From the NCBI RefSeq assembly GCF_001541925.1, contig NZ_LQMW01000021.1:1-64000 (forward strand): 64,000 bases of DNA. The letters run 5' to 3'. The stretch is from Nitrosopumilus sp. Nsub. GTDB lineage: Archaea > Thermoproteota > Nitrososphaeria > Nitrososphaerales > Nitrosopumilaceae. The translations under genes and the position numbers were made by a program. How positions within the stretch are numbered: the stretch's first letter is position 1; each line of letters begins with the position of its first letter. The notes below the pieces were generated by a model. It saw only the letters and a program-made list of their open reading frames with translations, was not told the DNA's origin and did not search any database. Below are positions 1 to 7,388 of this stretch, in pieces.

Positions 1-299
1 GATTGACAAAGTGCTAATCATTGGAGTCAAGCCAGCCTTTACAATTTCTTTGAACACTGGATTCTCTCTTTCCATGTCTGCAATGTATGGTGAGAATGAA
101 TAGTATGCTTCGTTAAATGTGCTCATAAATGCTGAACCTGATTCGGTATTCATTAATTGATTATCACGAATTTCTCTAAGCATTTGGACTTGTGGTGCTA
201 GTTCTGAGCCATATGCTGCTGTTGCAATTAGACAACCGCCGCCTTCTTCAGAGGATTCTTGAGGTGCTGCAACTGGTTCTTCTACAACTTGTTCAACTA
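1..299. repeat. Direct repeat copy 1 (CFI-box domain coding DNA)
   Basis: This block repeats at 1042-1340 in the same orientation. The most similar part, about 165-298, differs at only about three positions. The 61-165 part is clearly more diverged. Both copies encode the C-terminal CFI-box region of adjacent minus-strand genes. Confidence 0.9.
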
Positions 300-855
300 C
301 TGCTACATTTTTCATAACTTCTTCTACTTTAACTGGTTCTTCAATTACTTCTTCAACTACAACTGGTTCTTCAATTACTTCTTCAGTGTGAGTTTCCATT
401 TCAGAGTGTGTTTTATCACCTGCTTCTTGTACAATGATTGTTCCTTGCATCCAAGGATGAATCATATCAAAATAAGGAAATTCTCCCACATTTTCAGCAG
501 TCCATTCAAAAGAAGCACCTGATTCTAACATTCCTGAATTAAATTCAGTTCCAATTACATCATTTGATGGTGAACCTGAAGTGAATGTGTGTTTAACATT
601 ATCAGTATTTGAAAATACTATGAGACTACCGACATAAACTGTTACAGTATTTGGACTGAAACAACCATCGTCGGTTAGTTCACAGCCTGGACCAGAACCT
701 GAACCAGATACTGGAGTAATTGTAACTTCATGATGATCAGCATATGCAGCGTGTATAGGATGAAGATAATCTGCAAAACTTGCAGGTGACATGGCAATTG
801 TTCCTGTCACAATAGTAAATAATAGAAAGATTGAGCTTATTACTTTAGTCTTCAT
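1..855 (-). CDS. Secreted cupredoxin-like protein with CFI-box C-terminal domain (partial, C-terminus beyond window)
   Basis: 285 residues are visible and the frame is still open at the left edge. A signal peptide spans about residues 1-28, ending ASFA. A plastocyanin-like domain covers about 60-145 with His89 (VKHTF) and the copper-loop motif YFDMIHPWM at 128-136. The Cys that normally precedes this His/Met pair in type 1 copper proteins is Asp130 here. A Glu/Val/Pro-rich linker with repeated EEVIEEPV units follows, then the CFI-box motif GGGCLIATAAYGSE. The last segment repeats the C-terminal domain of the neighbouring 579-residue protein. It probably sits outside the membrane, anchored by a C-terminal segment lying beyond the window. 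Whether it binds copper is uncertain given the missing Cys. Confidence 0.85.
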   Translation of the reverse strand, partial: MKTKVISSIFLLFTIVTGTIAMSPASFADYLHPIHAAYADHHEVTITPVSGSGSGPGCELTDDGCFSPNTVTVYVGSLIVFSNTDNVKHTFTSGSPSNDVIGTEFNSGMLESGASFEWTAENVGEFPYFDMIHPWMQGTIIVQEAGDKTHSEMETHTEEVIEEPVVVEEVIEEPVKVEEVMKNVAVVEQVVEEPVAAPQESSEEGGGCLIATAAYGSELAPQVQMLREIRDNQLMNTESGSAFMSTFNEAYYSFSPYIADMERENPVFKEIVKAGLTPMISTLSI

Positions 856-900
856 TAAACAAGTTACTTATTTGCATACATAAAAACTTCGCTAGAATTT

Positions 901-2640
901 CTATACATGAACCAGTTTTTTTCTAAACTGAATTGCTTTTACAATTCCAAATGCTGGAAGTCCGATGTACATTCCCAAATTCAATGCAATTACTGAGAGT
1001 CCAAGTCCTAAAACTTCTGACTCAGTTTCAGCGTTTTCCATGATTGACAAAGTGCTAATCATTGGAGTTAGGCCAGCTTTTACAATTTCTTTGAACACTG
1101 GACTTTGTCGTTCCATGTCTGCAATTGTTGGACTGAATGTGTAATACAATTCGTTAAATCCGCTCATGAAAGATTTTCCAGATTCTGTATTCATTAATTG
1201 GTTGTCACGAATTTCTCTAAGCATTTGGACTTGTGGTGCTAGTTCTGAACCATAAGTTGCTGTTGCAATTAGACAACCGCCGCCTTCTTCAGAGGATTCT
1301 TGAGGTGCTGCAACTGGTTCTTCTACAACTTGTTCAACTTTCTTTTCTCCAAATGTTTTCTCAACAACAACAAAAGCAAATTCTGTTTCTTGTCCAGTAT
1401 TTCGAATATTTTCAAATTTAACTATTGTAGGTCCTGTCTGACCTTCAGAAAATGTAAATTTTTCAAAATCTCCACCTACTTCAGCGTTATCACTTACTCT
1501 ATGGATTTCTTCATTGTTTTGAATTATTACAAATGTATAATCAGATAATCTCATTGGTGAATCAGTATAACTATCTCTAATTGTAAAAACAAAATTTGTT
1601 GGAACCCCAACCTCAATATCCTTAGGATCCCATGCCAAATTGACTTTGAATTCTTCACTTGCAGAATATGCAATCAATGGAAATTTAGTTTCTTGACTTG
1701 CAATTAGTTTGAATTCAATTTTATCAGGTAATGGTTGTTCAGATTTTCTCATTTCATTTTTCAAATGACGAAGGTGATCTTGCAACAAAACAAAGTGAAC
1801 TGTACGATCATCATCATAGGTATAATCATCAACAGTAACTGAAGATTTGAATAATTTGATATCATTAACATAACCAGTATAGCTAGGACTCAAAAATTCT
1901 TCAAAATCTTTTGGAAACTGTGTCTCAACATGAATAACATTAACGTGAGACATTTGACTTTCATTCCAATCAAAAGGCATTTCAAAAGTTACTTCTTTAT
2001 CATCATAATCATATTGAAAATTAGAAATTGAATCAAAATAGGATTTAGTACCAAATTCTACATCTTGATTATTTTGATCTTTTTGTAGAAAAGATTTGGA
2101 TTCAACTATAGTTAAATCAGCAGTGTAAACACCAGAATCTTCTATGATGTTTGTAGGTTCATCAATTGTTCTTATCTCAATTTCAAAAGTATACAATCCT
2201 CCTGAATTAAAAATAGGACCTGTGATTTCTAGGGGTTTTGATTCAGTTCCATGCCATGCTCCAAGTAAAGAATCCTTTTCTCCCACAATTGTAATATCTT
2301 CATTATTTGTGGGTTTTACAGTTATTGGCAAAATTCCATTTTCAGCAAAAAAGTAGTTTCGTAAAATCATTTCATCTTTATAAAAAACGCCAATAAGATA
2401 GGTTACATTATTTACATTTTCATCAGTTTCATTATCTGTTGCAGTGATAGTAATTTGCTCTTGTTCATTTTCAAAATACATAGGCATTTCAATTGAAACA
2501 GAAAATTGTTTTTCTTGAATATTTATCGAAGATATTGTATCAATTCCCAAACCATGTCCATAAACACTACTTGCTGGAAAAAGTAAACAAAAGATCATCG
2601 ATAAAATCAAAAAATTCTTTGCAGACATCAATATTCTCAA
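901..2640 (-). CDS. Secreted/membrane-anchored surface protein with CFI-box C-terminal domain
   Basis: The 579-residue protein starts with a signal peptide (about 1-29, hydrophobic LILSMIFCLLFP). Its long extracytoplasmic part is rich in beta-strand-like stretches and acidic residues. A VEEPVAAPQ linker leads to the CFI-box motif GGGCLIATATYGS with its Cys at residue 456. A hydrophobic segment near 543-567 and a basic tail follow, consistent with membrane anchoring facing outward. Met5 is an alternative start. The C-terminal domain is shared with the cupredoxin protein just downstream. Known: CFI-box C-termini occur on surface proteins of Thaumarchaeota. The large N-terminal part matches no function I can name. 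Confidence 0.8.
   Translation of the reverse strand: MRILMSAKNFLILSMIFCLLFPASSVYGHGLGIDTISSINIQEKQFSVSIEMPMYFENEQEQITITATDNETDENVNNVTYLIGVFYKDEMILRNYFFAENGILPITVKPTNNEDITIVGEKDSLLGAWHGTESKPLEITGPIFNSGGLYTFEIEIRTIDEPTNIIEDSGVYTADLTIVESKSFLQKDQNNQDVEFGTKSYFDSISNFQYDYDDKEVTFEMPFDWNESQMSHVNVIHVETQFPKDFEEFLSPSYTGYVNDIKLFKSSVTVDDYTYDDDRTVHFVLLQDHLRHLKNEMRKSEQPLPDKIEFKLIASQETKFPLIAYSASEEFKVNLAWDPKDIEVGVPTNFVFTIRDSYTDSPMRLSDYTFVIIQNNEEIHRVSDNAEVGGDFEKFTFSEGQTGPTIVKFENIRNTGQETEFAFVVVEKTFGEKKVEQVVEEPVAAPQESSEEGGGCLIATATYGSELAPQVQMLREIRDNQLMNTESGKSFMSGFNELYYTFSPTIADMERQSPVFKEIVKAGLTPMISTLSIMENAETESEVLGLGLSVIALNLGMYIGLPAFGIVKAIQFRKKLVHV
1042..1340. repeat. Direct repeat copy 2 (CFI-box domain coding DNA)
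   Basis: Second copy of the block at 1-299, inside the 579-residue surface protein gene. Nucleotide identity is almost complete from about 1206 to 1339 and falls off sharply on the other side, a pattern expected from recent domain duplication or gene conversion. Confidence 0.9.
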
Positions 2641-2649
2641 ATTATTGTC

Positions 2650-3360
2650 CTATTTTACTGTCAGTAATTCCTTAGTTTTTTCAATAAGATCTTCCATAGT
2701 TGTTGCTTCTAAAAGGGGTTGTAGATCATTAGGATCTTTTGCACCAAGTGCAGCTAGAGAATAGATATAATCAATTGTTGGCGAGTCACTAGTCAGATAG
2801 TATTGTTGTAAAACATGATCAAGAGCATGAGATTCAACTACTTGTGGCAATGCTTGATGTATGATTTTCTTTTTCCATAATTCAACCAATCCATTCCATC
2901 TTACTAGAGAAATATTTTCATCAATTTCAGGAATTAATTCTACTTCAGCTTGGATGTACATTTTTTCTTCAGTACCAATTTTTTCATGAATTTTTGATAT
3001 TTCTTCATGGCCTTCAACTGAAAGTGGATCATAATTATCAGGTTGTGAAATGGCTGGTGGGATTATTCTTTTTATTCTAAATGAATTTCTGCCCATTGTT
3101 TCAATATGAAGCTGTAATCCATCAAGTTCAACATCCTCACATTTACTAATTTTAGCAATTGTTCCAACCAATTTTGGTGAATTCCATCCATTAACTGAAT
3201 TTTGTTCATCAATCAAACAAACACCAAACTGACCATCTCCAAGCATACAATCATCTACAAGTTGTTTGTATCTAGGCTCAAAAATTCTAAGAGGCAATTC
3301 TTGTCTTGGAAATAAAACTAAGTCTAATGGGAAAATTGGAATAATTTTAGTCTCGTTCAT
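2650..3360 (-). CDS. LON-domain (Lon protease N-terminal-like) protein
   Basis: The 236-residue protein begins with the characteristic LON substrate-binding start: IPIFPLDLVLFPRQELPLRI, then FEPRYKQLV. There is no AAA+ or Ser-Lys protease domain, so this is the stand-alone LON/PUA-like type and not the protease. It is a soluble cytoplasmic protein. Family members are thought to bind substrates or, in cereblon-like relatives, ligands, but the cellular role of the stand-alone archaeal form is not established. The gene ends 10 bases before the start of the downstream 579-residue surface protein, and pyrB lies upstream on the same strand with a 51-base gap. Confidence 0.85.
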   Translation of the reverse strand: MNETKIIPIFPLDLVLFPRQELPLRIFEPRYKQLVDDCMLGDGQFGVCLIDEQNSVNGWNSPKLVGTIAKISKCEDVELDGLQLHIETMGRNSFRIKRIIPPAISQPDNYDPLSVEGHEEISKIHEKIGTEEKMYIQAEVELIPEIDENISLVRWNGLVELWKKKIIHQALPQVVESHALDHVLQQYYLTSDSPTIDYIYSLAALGAKDPNDLQPLLEATTMEDLIEKTKELLTVK

Positions 3361-3411
3361 TTAATCATCTTGTATGGTTTCTAAATATATGGAATACGGA
3401 AACTAGGAAAA

Positions 3412-4341
3412 TTAAAACCCATTTTCATTTAATGTTAGACCTAACAGTGTTGCACGTGTGTACTTTCCATATTCAGCTTGTTTGAAATATTTAGCATTTT
3501 TTGTGTTGTCAACTTCAGTAGAAATTTCATCAATTCTGGGTAATGGGTGTAAAATAATTGAATCATCTTTCATCTGATTAACTAAATCCAATCCAACAAC
3601 ATAACTACCCTTAACTTTTAGATATTCTTCTTCATCTGGAAATCTCTCTTTTTGGATTCGTGTTACATACAAAACATCCAACTCATCAATATGATCCTCA
3701 AGTTGAGTTGATTCAGTAAAGTTAATATTTTTTTTAATGTCATAAGTAGAATCAGATCTTATTCTCAAAGATTCTGGTGATATTAATCGAACATCAACAT
3801 CATAGTTTCCTAAACCATACAATAGAGAGTATACGGTTCTTCCATATTTCAAATCTCCAACAATACCAATTTTTAATCCATCAATCTTTTTCTTTTCTTT
3901 TTTTATTGTATACAAATCTTGTATTGCTTGAGTAGGATGTTCTTCAGTTCCACTACCAGCATTGATTACTGGTTTGTCTGAAATTTCTGAAGCAAATCTA
4001 CTTGAACCATCCAACGGATGTCTTAAAACAAGAGCATCTGAATATATCGACATTATTTTTACAGTATCTGCAAGACTCTCACCTTTTTGAGTTGATGAAG
4101 ATGAAATGTCTGAAATTCCTAATGAGCTACCACCAATTGATGCCATAGCAGATTCAAAGCTTAGACGAGTTCTAGTACTTGGTTCATAAAACAAATATCC
4201 CAAAGTTTTCCCTTTACAAATTTCCCGTCTTTGAAAAGGATCTAATTGAATTATCTTATCAGTTGATGTAAAGATTTTTTCTAATTGATCCTTACTAAAA
4301 TCCTTAATTGAAATTATATCCTTATTGAAGAATTCATTCAT
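3412..4341 (-). CDS. pyrB: Aspartate carbamoyltransferase catalytic subunit
   Basis: PyrB makes carbamoyl-aspartate from carbamoyl phosphate and aspartate, the first committed step of pyrimidine synthesis. The 309-residue length is usual. The carbamoyl-phosphate loop STRTR is at 55-59. The SSSTQKGES loop, the HPTQAIQDL motif and the HPLPRIDEI motif follow in order. The ATG at 4341 fits the family N-terminus. The gene is divergent from pyrI across a 41-base gap, so the two subunits of the holoenzyme are not in one operon here. A TATA-like element at about 4364-4373 on the minus strand suggests a leaderless transcript. Confidence 0.97.
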   Translation of the reverse strand: MNEFFNKDIISIKDFSKDQLEKIFTSTDKIIQLDPFQRREICKGKTLGYLFYEPSTRTRLSFESAMASIGGSSLGISDISSSSTQKGESLADTVKIMSIYSDALVLRHPLDGSSRFASEISDKPVINAGSGTEEHPTQAIQDLYTIKKEKKKIDGLKIGIVGDLKYGRTVYSLLYGLGNYDVDVRLISPESLRIRSDSTYDIKKNINFTESTQLEDHIDELDVLYVTRIQKERFPDEEEYLKVKGSYVVGLDLVNQMKDDSIILHPLPRIDEISTEVDNTKNAKYFKQAEYGKYTRATLLGLTLNENGF

Positions 4342-4348
4342 TCTTTCA

Positions 4349-4373
4349 ATAATATATACAAGTGACTATACAA
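4349..4373. promoter_or_regulatory. Overlapping divergent TATA elements for pyrB and pyrI
   Basis: The short gap between the two start codons contains AATATATA at about 4349-4358 on the plus strand and TTTGTATA at about 4366-4373 on the minus strand. Each is centred roughly 26-29 bases before the likely ATG of its gene, the usual archaeal spacing between TATA box and transcription start. Both mRNAs would then be leaderless. Spacing is seen directly; promoter function is inferred. Confidence 0.5.
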
Positions 4374-4382
4374 AGTATTCTG

Positions 4383-4844
4383 ATGGAACAGTCTGAACTA
4401 ATGGTTCGACGAATCAAAGAAGGCACAGTTATTGATCATATTGATGAAGGAAAGGGTCTACAGGTTCTCGATGCTTTAAGAATTGATGGTCAAGATGGTA
4501 GTTTGATCACTTTAGCCATGAATGTACCAAGTGGAAAATCAAAGAAAAAGGACATTATCAAAGTTGAAAATAAGTTTCTAAAAGATGATGATACAAACAA
4601 AATTGCAATAATTGCTTCTAAAGCAACTATCAATATTATAAAAAATTACAAGTTGATTGAAAAAAGGCGAGTTGCACTTCCAAATGAAATTGATAAAATA
4701 TTTCGTTGTACTAATCCTGATTGCATTACAAACAGTACAGAACATATCGAATCAATTATGGATGTAATCGATAAAGAAGGAATGGTTCTCAAATGCAGAT
4801 ATTGTGCAAGAATACTAGATGTAAGTAAAGTAAAGTATAACTAA
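4383..4844 (+). CDS. pyrI: Aspartate carbamoyltransferase regulatory subunit
   Basis: PyrI binds nucleotide effectors and links catalytic trimers of aspartate carbamoyltransferase. It shows the family N-terminal motif VRRIKEGTVIDHI, followed by the nucleotide-binding domain and a C-terminal zinc domain with four Cys in CTNPDC and CRYC. I chose the ATG at 4383 (153 residues) over an in-frame GTG at 4362. The ATG matches the usual family start and sits about 29 bases after a TATA element, while the GTG would overlap that promoter. The gene is divergent from pyrB. Confidence 0.95.
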   Translation: MEQSELMVRRIKEGTVIDHIDEGKGLQVLDALRIDGQDGSLITLAMNVPSGKSKKKDIIKVENKFLKDDDTNKIAIIASKATINIIKNYKLIEKRRVALPNEIDKIFRCTNPDCITNSTEHIESIMDVIDKEGMVLKCRYCARILDVSKVKYN

Positions 4845-4881
4845 AAAATAAAATTAAAAATTGAAAAGTTTGTAGTAAGGA

Positions 4882-5184
4882 CTATTGTCCTAAGATGATA
4901 AACATCATAACTATACCGTAGATTGCGATTGATTCGACCATACCTACGAAGATGAATACTTTTGATTGCAATGCTGGATTTTCACTGATTACTGCAAGAC
5001 CTGCTGCACCGACTTGACCTAAACCGATACCTGCACCAAATGCTGCAAGACCAAATGCTAAACCTGCACCGAGAATTTTCAATGATCCATCACTGGATGC
5101 ACCGTCTTCTGCAAATGCAACACCAGTTGATCCAAATACTGAGATTACTGCTGCTGCCAAAAGTAACAAGACAATAGTTTTCAT
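4882..5184 (-). CDS. atpK: A-type ATP synthase subunit K (proteolipid, c-ring)
   Basis: This is the ion-translocating rotor subunit. From the ATG at 5184 it has 100 residues: a signal-like leader ending VAFA, then two glycine-rich membrane helices forming a single hairpin. The carboxylate is Glu84 in MVESIAIYG, with Ser85 and Tyr89 beside it. Gln57 (GLGQVG) lies in the first helix. An in-frame GTG at 5196 is less likely, because ATTTAAATAA about 26 bases before the ATG suggests a leaderless transcript from the ATG. It is the last gene of the minus-strand ATP synthase cluster but seems to have its own promoter, which suits the high copy number of the ring. Confidence 0.93.
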   Translation of the reverse strand: MKTIVLLLLAAAVISVFGSTGVAFAEDGASSDGSLKILGAGLAFGLAAFGAGIGLGQVGAAGLAVISENPALQSKVFIFVGMVESIAIYGIVMMFIILGQ

Positions 5185-5205
5185 TGTATTTTGCACTCCA
5201 TAAGT

Positions 5206-5218
5206 TCCTTATTTAAAT
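5206..5218 (-). promoter_or_regulatory. TATA-like element before atpK
   Basis: The minus strand reads ATTTAAATAAGG here, centred about 26 bases before the atpK ATG at 5184. It lies in the short gap after the 43-residue microprotein gene. This fits an extra promoter for the proteolipid gene with a leaderless mRNA. Inference from position and sequence only. Confidence 0.45.
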
Positions 5219-5235
5219 CATGATAAGAATTTGAA

Positions 5236-5367
5236 TTAAATTTTGGATAGTGTTTTCTTTTTGAAACTAGATAGATCGTCTTTGATCGATTTTGAAAAAT
5301 TATCTTTATCCTGATCTATTGTTTTCTTTGAATCTTCAATTAATTTTTTAATTTCTTCTTTAGCCAT
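5236..5367 (-). CDS. 43-residue charged helical microprotein in the ATP synthase cluster
   Basis: A short frame starts with ATG overlapping the end of atpD by eight bases and ends 52 bases before atpK. The product is 43 residues, lysine- and aspartate-rich, starting MAKEEIKKLIEDSKK and lacking hydrophobic segments. It looks like a single amphipathic helix. The overlap with atpD suggests translational coupling. Its position between subunits D and K is where a small stalk or regulatory component could be encoded, and no standard subunit H (about 100-residue coiled coil) is visible. I do not recognise a family. Coding status rests on context, clean start overlap and composition. Confidence 0.6.
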   Translation of the reverse strand: MAKEEIKKLIEDSKKTIDQDKDNFSKSIKDDLSSFKKKTLSKI

Positions 5368-5998
5368 TATCTCTACTCTCCATCTTAGCCTTCACTTTTT
5401 TTAACTTTGCGAATTCTTCTCTTTCTCTTTCTTCAAGAGTAGCAAGGATAAATCTAATTTTATGCTGATATTGAGGAATAATTACATTTTCTAGTGCATT
5501 TAGCAGCTTTTGTGTTTTTTCTAGTGCTTTTGCAAGGCTAAAGATAGAATTTTCATATTCTGCTGCTTTACAGATTTTTGGCAATAATTCTTTGATTTGT
5601 TTTGCACCTCTATCAATTGATGAATTGGTATCAGCAAATCCATATGGCATTGATTTTGTATCTTTTTCAGTTACTGACAATGCAGGAATTTTTACATCAA
5701 CAACTCTTCTTACATTAACATCAACTTCCATTACAGGAGGGGTAGATTCTGCAACAGAATCAACTGTGTTAGTACCTAGAGCTAAATATGCTTCATTAAC
5801 AGATTTGTAAATATCTTGTAATGGATCCCAAATTCCACCTCTTGCTTTTGAAGCTTCTTCAATCATTTCTTCAATATTTTTTAACAGGACTTTACGTTTA
5901 TCATCTAAAATACCTTGTACCATTACAGCAACTTGACTTGATTTTTTGTATTTGAAAAGTTCAATTTTTGTGGCAGCAACATTTTGTCCAAATGACAT
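5360..5998 (-). CDS. atpD: A-type ATP synthase subunit D (central stalk)
   Basis: Subunit D is the long coiled-coil rotor shaft inside the A3B3 head. The 212-residue protein has the expected N-terminal helix (KIELFKYKKSSQVAVMVQG), a central globular insertion and a C-terminal coiled coil with dense charged residues (LATLEEREREEFAKLKKVK). It starts four bases after atpB ends, in the order E-A-B-D seen in archaeal operons. The next gene overlaps its stop codon. Confidence 0.93.
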   Translation of the reverse strand: MSFGQNVAATKIELFKYKKSSQVAVMVQGILDDKRKVLLKNIEEMIEEASKARGGIWDPLQDIYKSVNEAYLALGTNTVDSVAESTPPVMEVDVNVRRVVDVKIPALSVTEKDTKSMPYGFADTNSSIDRGAKQIKELLPKICKAAEYENSIFSLAKALEKTQKLLNALENVIIPQYQHKIRFILATLEEREREEFAKLKKVKAKMESRDNG

Positions 5999-6002
5999 TT
6001 TG

Positions 6003-7388
6003 TTACTCGCCCTGATAATACTGATCTACGAATTTATCTTTAATCTTGGTAATCTCATTTCTTGGAAGTTTTGATACAATCTTCCACAAGATTGCAAGTG
6101 TTTCTTCAATTGTTCTATTTTCATCAGTTGCTTGTGAAAGGAATTCTTTCTCAAAGACATCACCAACATCCATGTATTTCAAATCAATTTCAGTTAATCC
6201 TGCTTTACCTACAATTCCTGCTAATGCTCTAACTTCTTGTGCTCTAGAATAAGCATCGTAAACTTGGTTAGCAATTTCACTGTGATCATCTCTAGTACTT
6301 CCTTCACCAATTCCGTCTTTCATCAATCTACTAAGACTCATCAAAATGTTGATTGGTGGATATACACCTTGTCTGAACAAGTCTCTACCAACTACAATTT
6401 GACCTTCTGTAATGTAACCAGTAAGATCTGGAATTGGGTGAGTAATATCATCAGATGGCATTGATAAAATTGGAACTTGTGTAACACTTCCTTTCTTACC
6501 GTTTAGTTTTCCTGCTCTTTCATAAAGTGTTGAAAGGTCAGTGTAAAGATAACCAGGATATCCTTTTCTTCCAGGAACTTCCTCTCTTGCTGCACTAATT
6601 TCTCTTAATGCTTCTGCATAGTTTGTCATATCTGTAAGAATAACAAGAACGTGCATTCCTAATTCAAATGCCAAATACTCTGCAACAGTTAATGCTACAC
6701 GAGGTGTGATAATTCTTTCAATTGCAGGATCATCTGCTGTATTCAAAAATAGAACACTTCTTTTTAGCGCACCAGATTCTTCAAGACTTTTTCTAAAGTA
6801 TTCTGCTTCACTGTATTGCACACCAATTGCTGCAAAAACTACAGCAAAGTCATCATCAGTACCAACTACTGATGCTTGTCTTGCAATTTGTGCTGCTAGT
6901 AAGTTGTGAGACATACCAGAACCTGAAAAGATTGGAAGTTTTTGTCCTCTTACAAGGGTAATTAATCCATCAATTACAGATACACCAGTTTGAATGAAAT
7001 CTTTTGGATATTCACGTTGTTCTGGATTCATTGGTTCACCGTTAATATCAATAAATTGATCAGCAATTGGATCAGGCAATCCATCTTTTGGTCTTCCTAA
7101 TCCATCAAAGACTCTACCGAGTACTTCTTTAGAGACTGGCATTTCCATAACTTTGCCAACAAATTTTGCATTTGTTCCAGAAATAGATAATCCAGTAGTT
7201 CCTTCAAAGACTTGGACAATTGCTTTACCATTTCCAACTTCAAGAACTTTACCTAATCTTCTTTCGCCATCTTTAGTTTCAACTTCTACAAGTTCATCAA
7301 ATGCTGCATTTTCAACATCATCGACAACTACGAGAGGTCCTTTAATTTCAGCAATTTTGCTGTATTGAACTCCGCCTTCAGTGGTCAA
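6003..7388 (-). CDS. atpB: A-type ATP synthase subunit B
   Basis: Non-catalytic nucleotide-binding subunit of the A3B3 head, 461 residues, the usual length. It shows [17 protein letters not shown] at the position of the degenerate P-loop. Other B-subunit motifs are [30 protein letters not shown] and [15 protein letters not shown]. Its ATG overlaps the end of atpA by four bases, indicating translational coupling. Confidence 0.97.
   Translation of the reverse strand: MTTEGGVQYSKIAEIKGPLVVVDDVENAAFDELVEVETKDGERRLGKVLEVGNGKAIVQVFEGTTGLSISGTNAKFVGKVMEMPVSKEVLGRVFDGLGRPKDGLPDPIADQFIDINGEPMNPEQREYPKDFIQTGVSVIDGLITLVRGQKLPIFSGSGMSHNLLAAQIARQASVVGTDDDFAVVFAAIGVQYSEAEYFRKSLEESGALKRSVLFLNTADDPAIERIITPRVALTVAEYLAFELGMHVLVILTDMTNYAEALREISAAREEVPGRKGYPGYLYTDLSTLYERAGKLNGKKGSVTQVPILSMPSDDITHPIPDLTGYITEGQIVVGRDLFRQGVYPPINILMSLSRLMKDGIGEGSTRDDHSEIANQVYDAYSRAQEVRALAGIVGKAGLTEIDLKYMDVGDVFEKEFLSQATDENRTIEETLAILWKIVSKLPRNEITKIKDKFVDQYYQGE

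Noticed and set aside
259-522. Plus-strand Phe/Asn/Tyr-rich frame, and similar frames at 1233-1548
   Set aside because: They are the reverse reading of the Glu/Val-rich linkers in the surface protein genes.
4362-4382. GTG at 4362 as the pyrI start
   Set aside because: It lies in the likely promoter and adds seven residues not typical of PyrI; the ATG at 4383 fits better.
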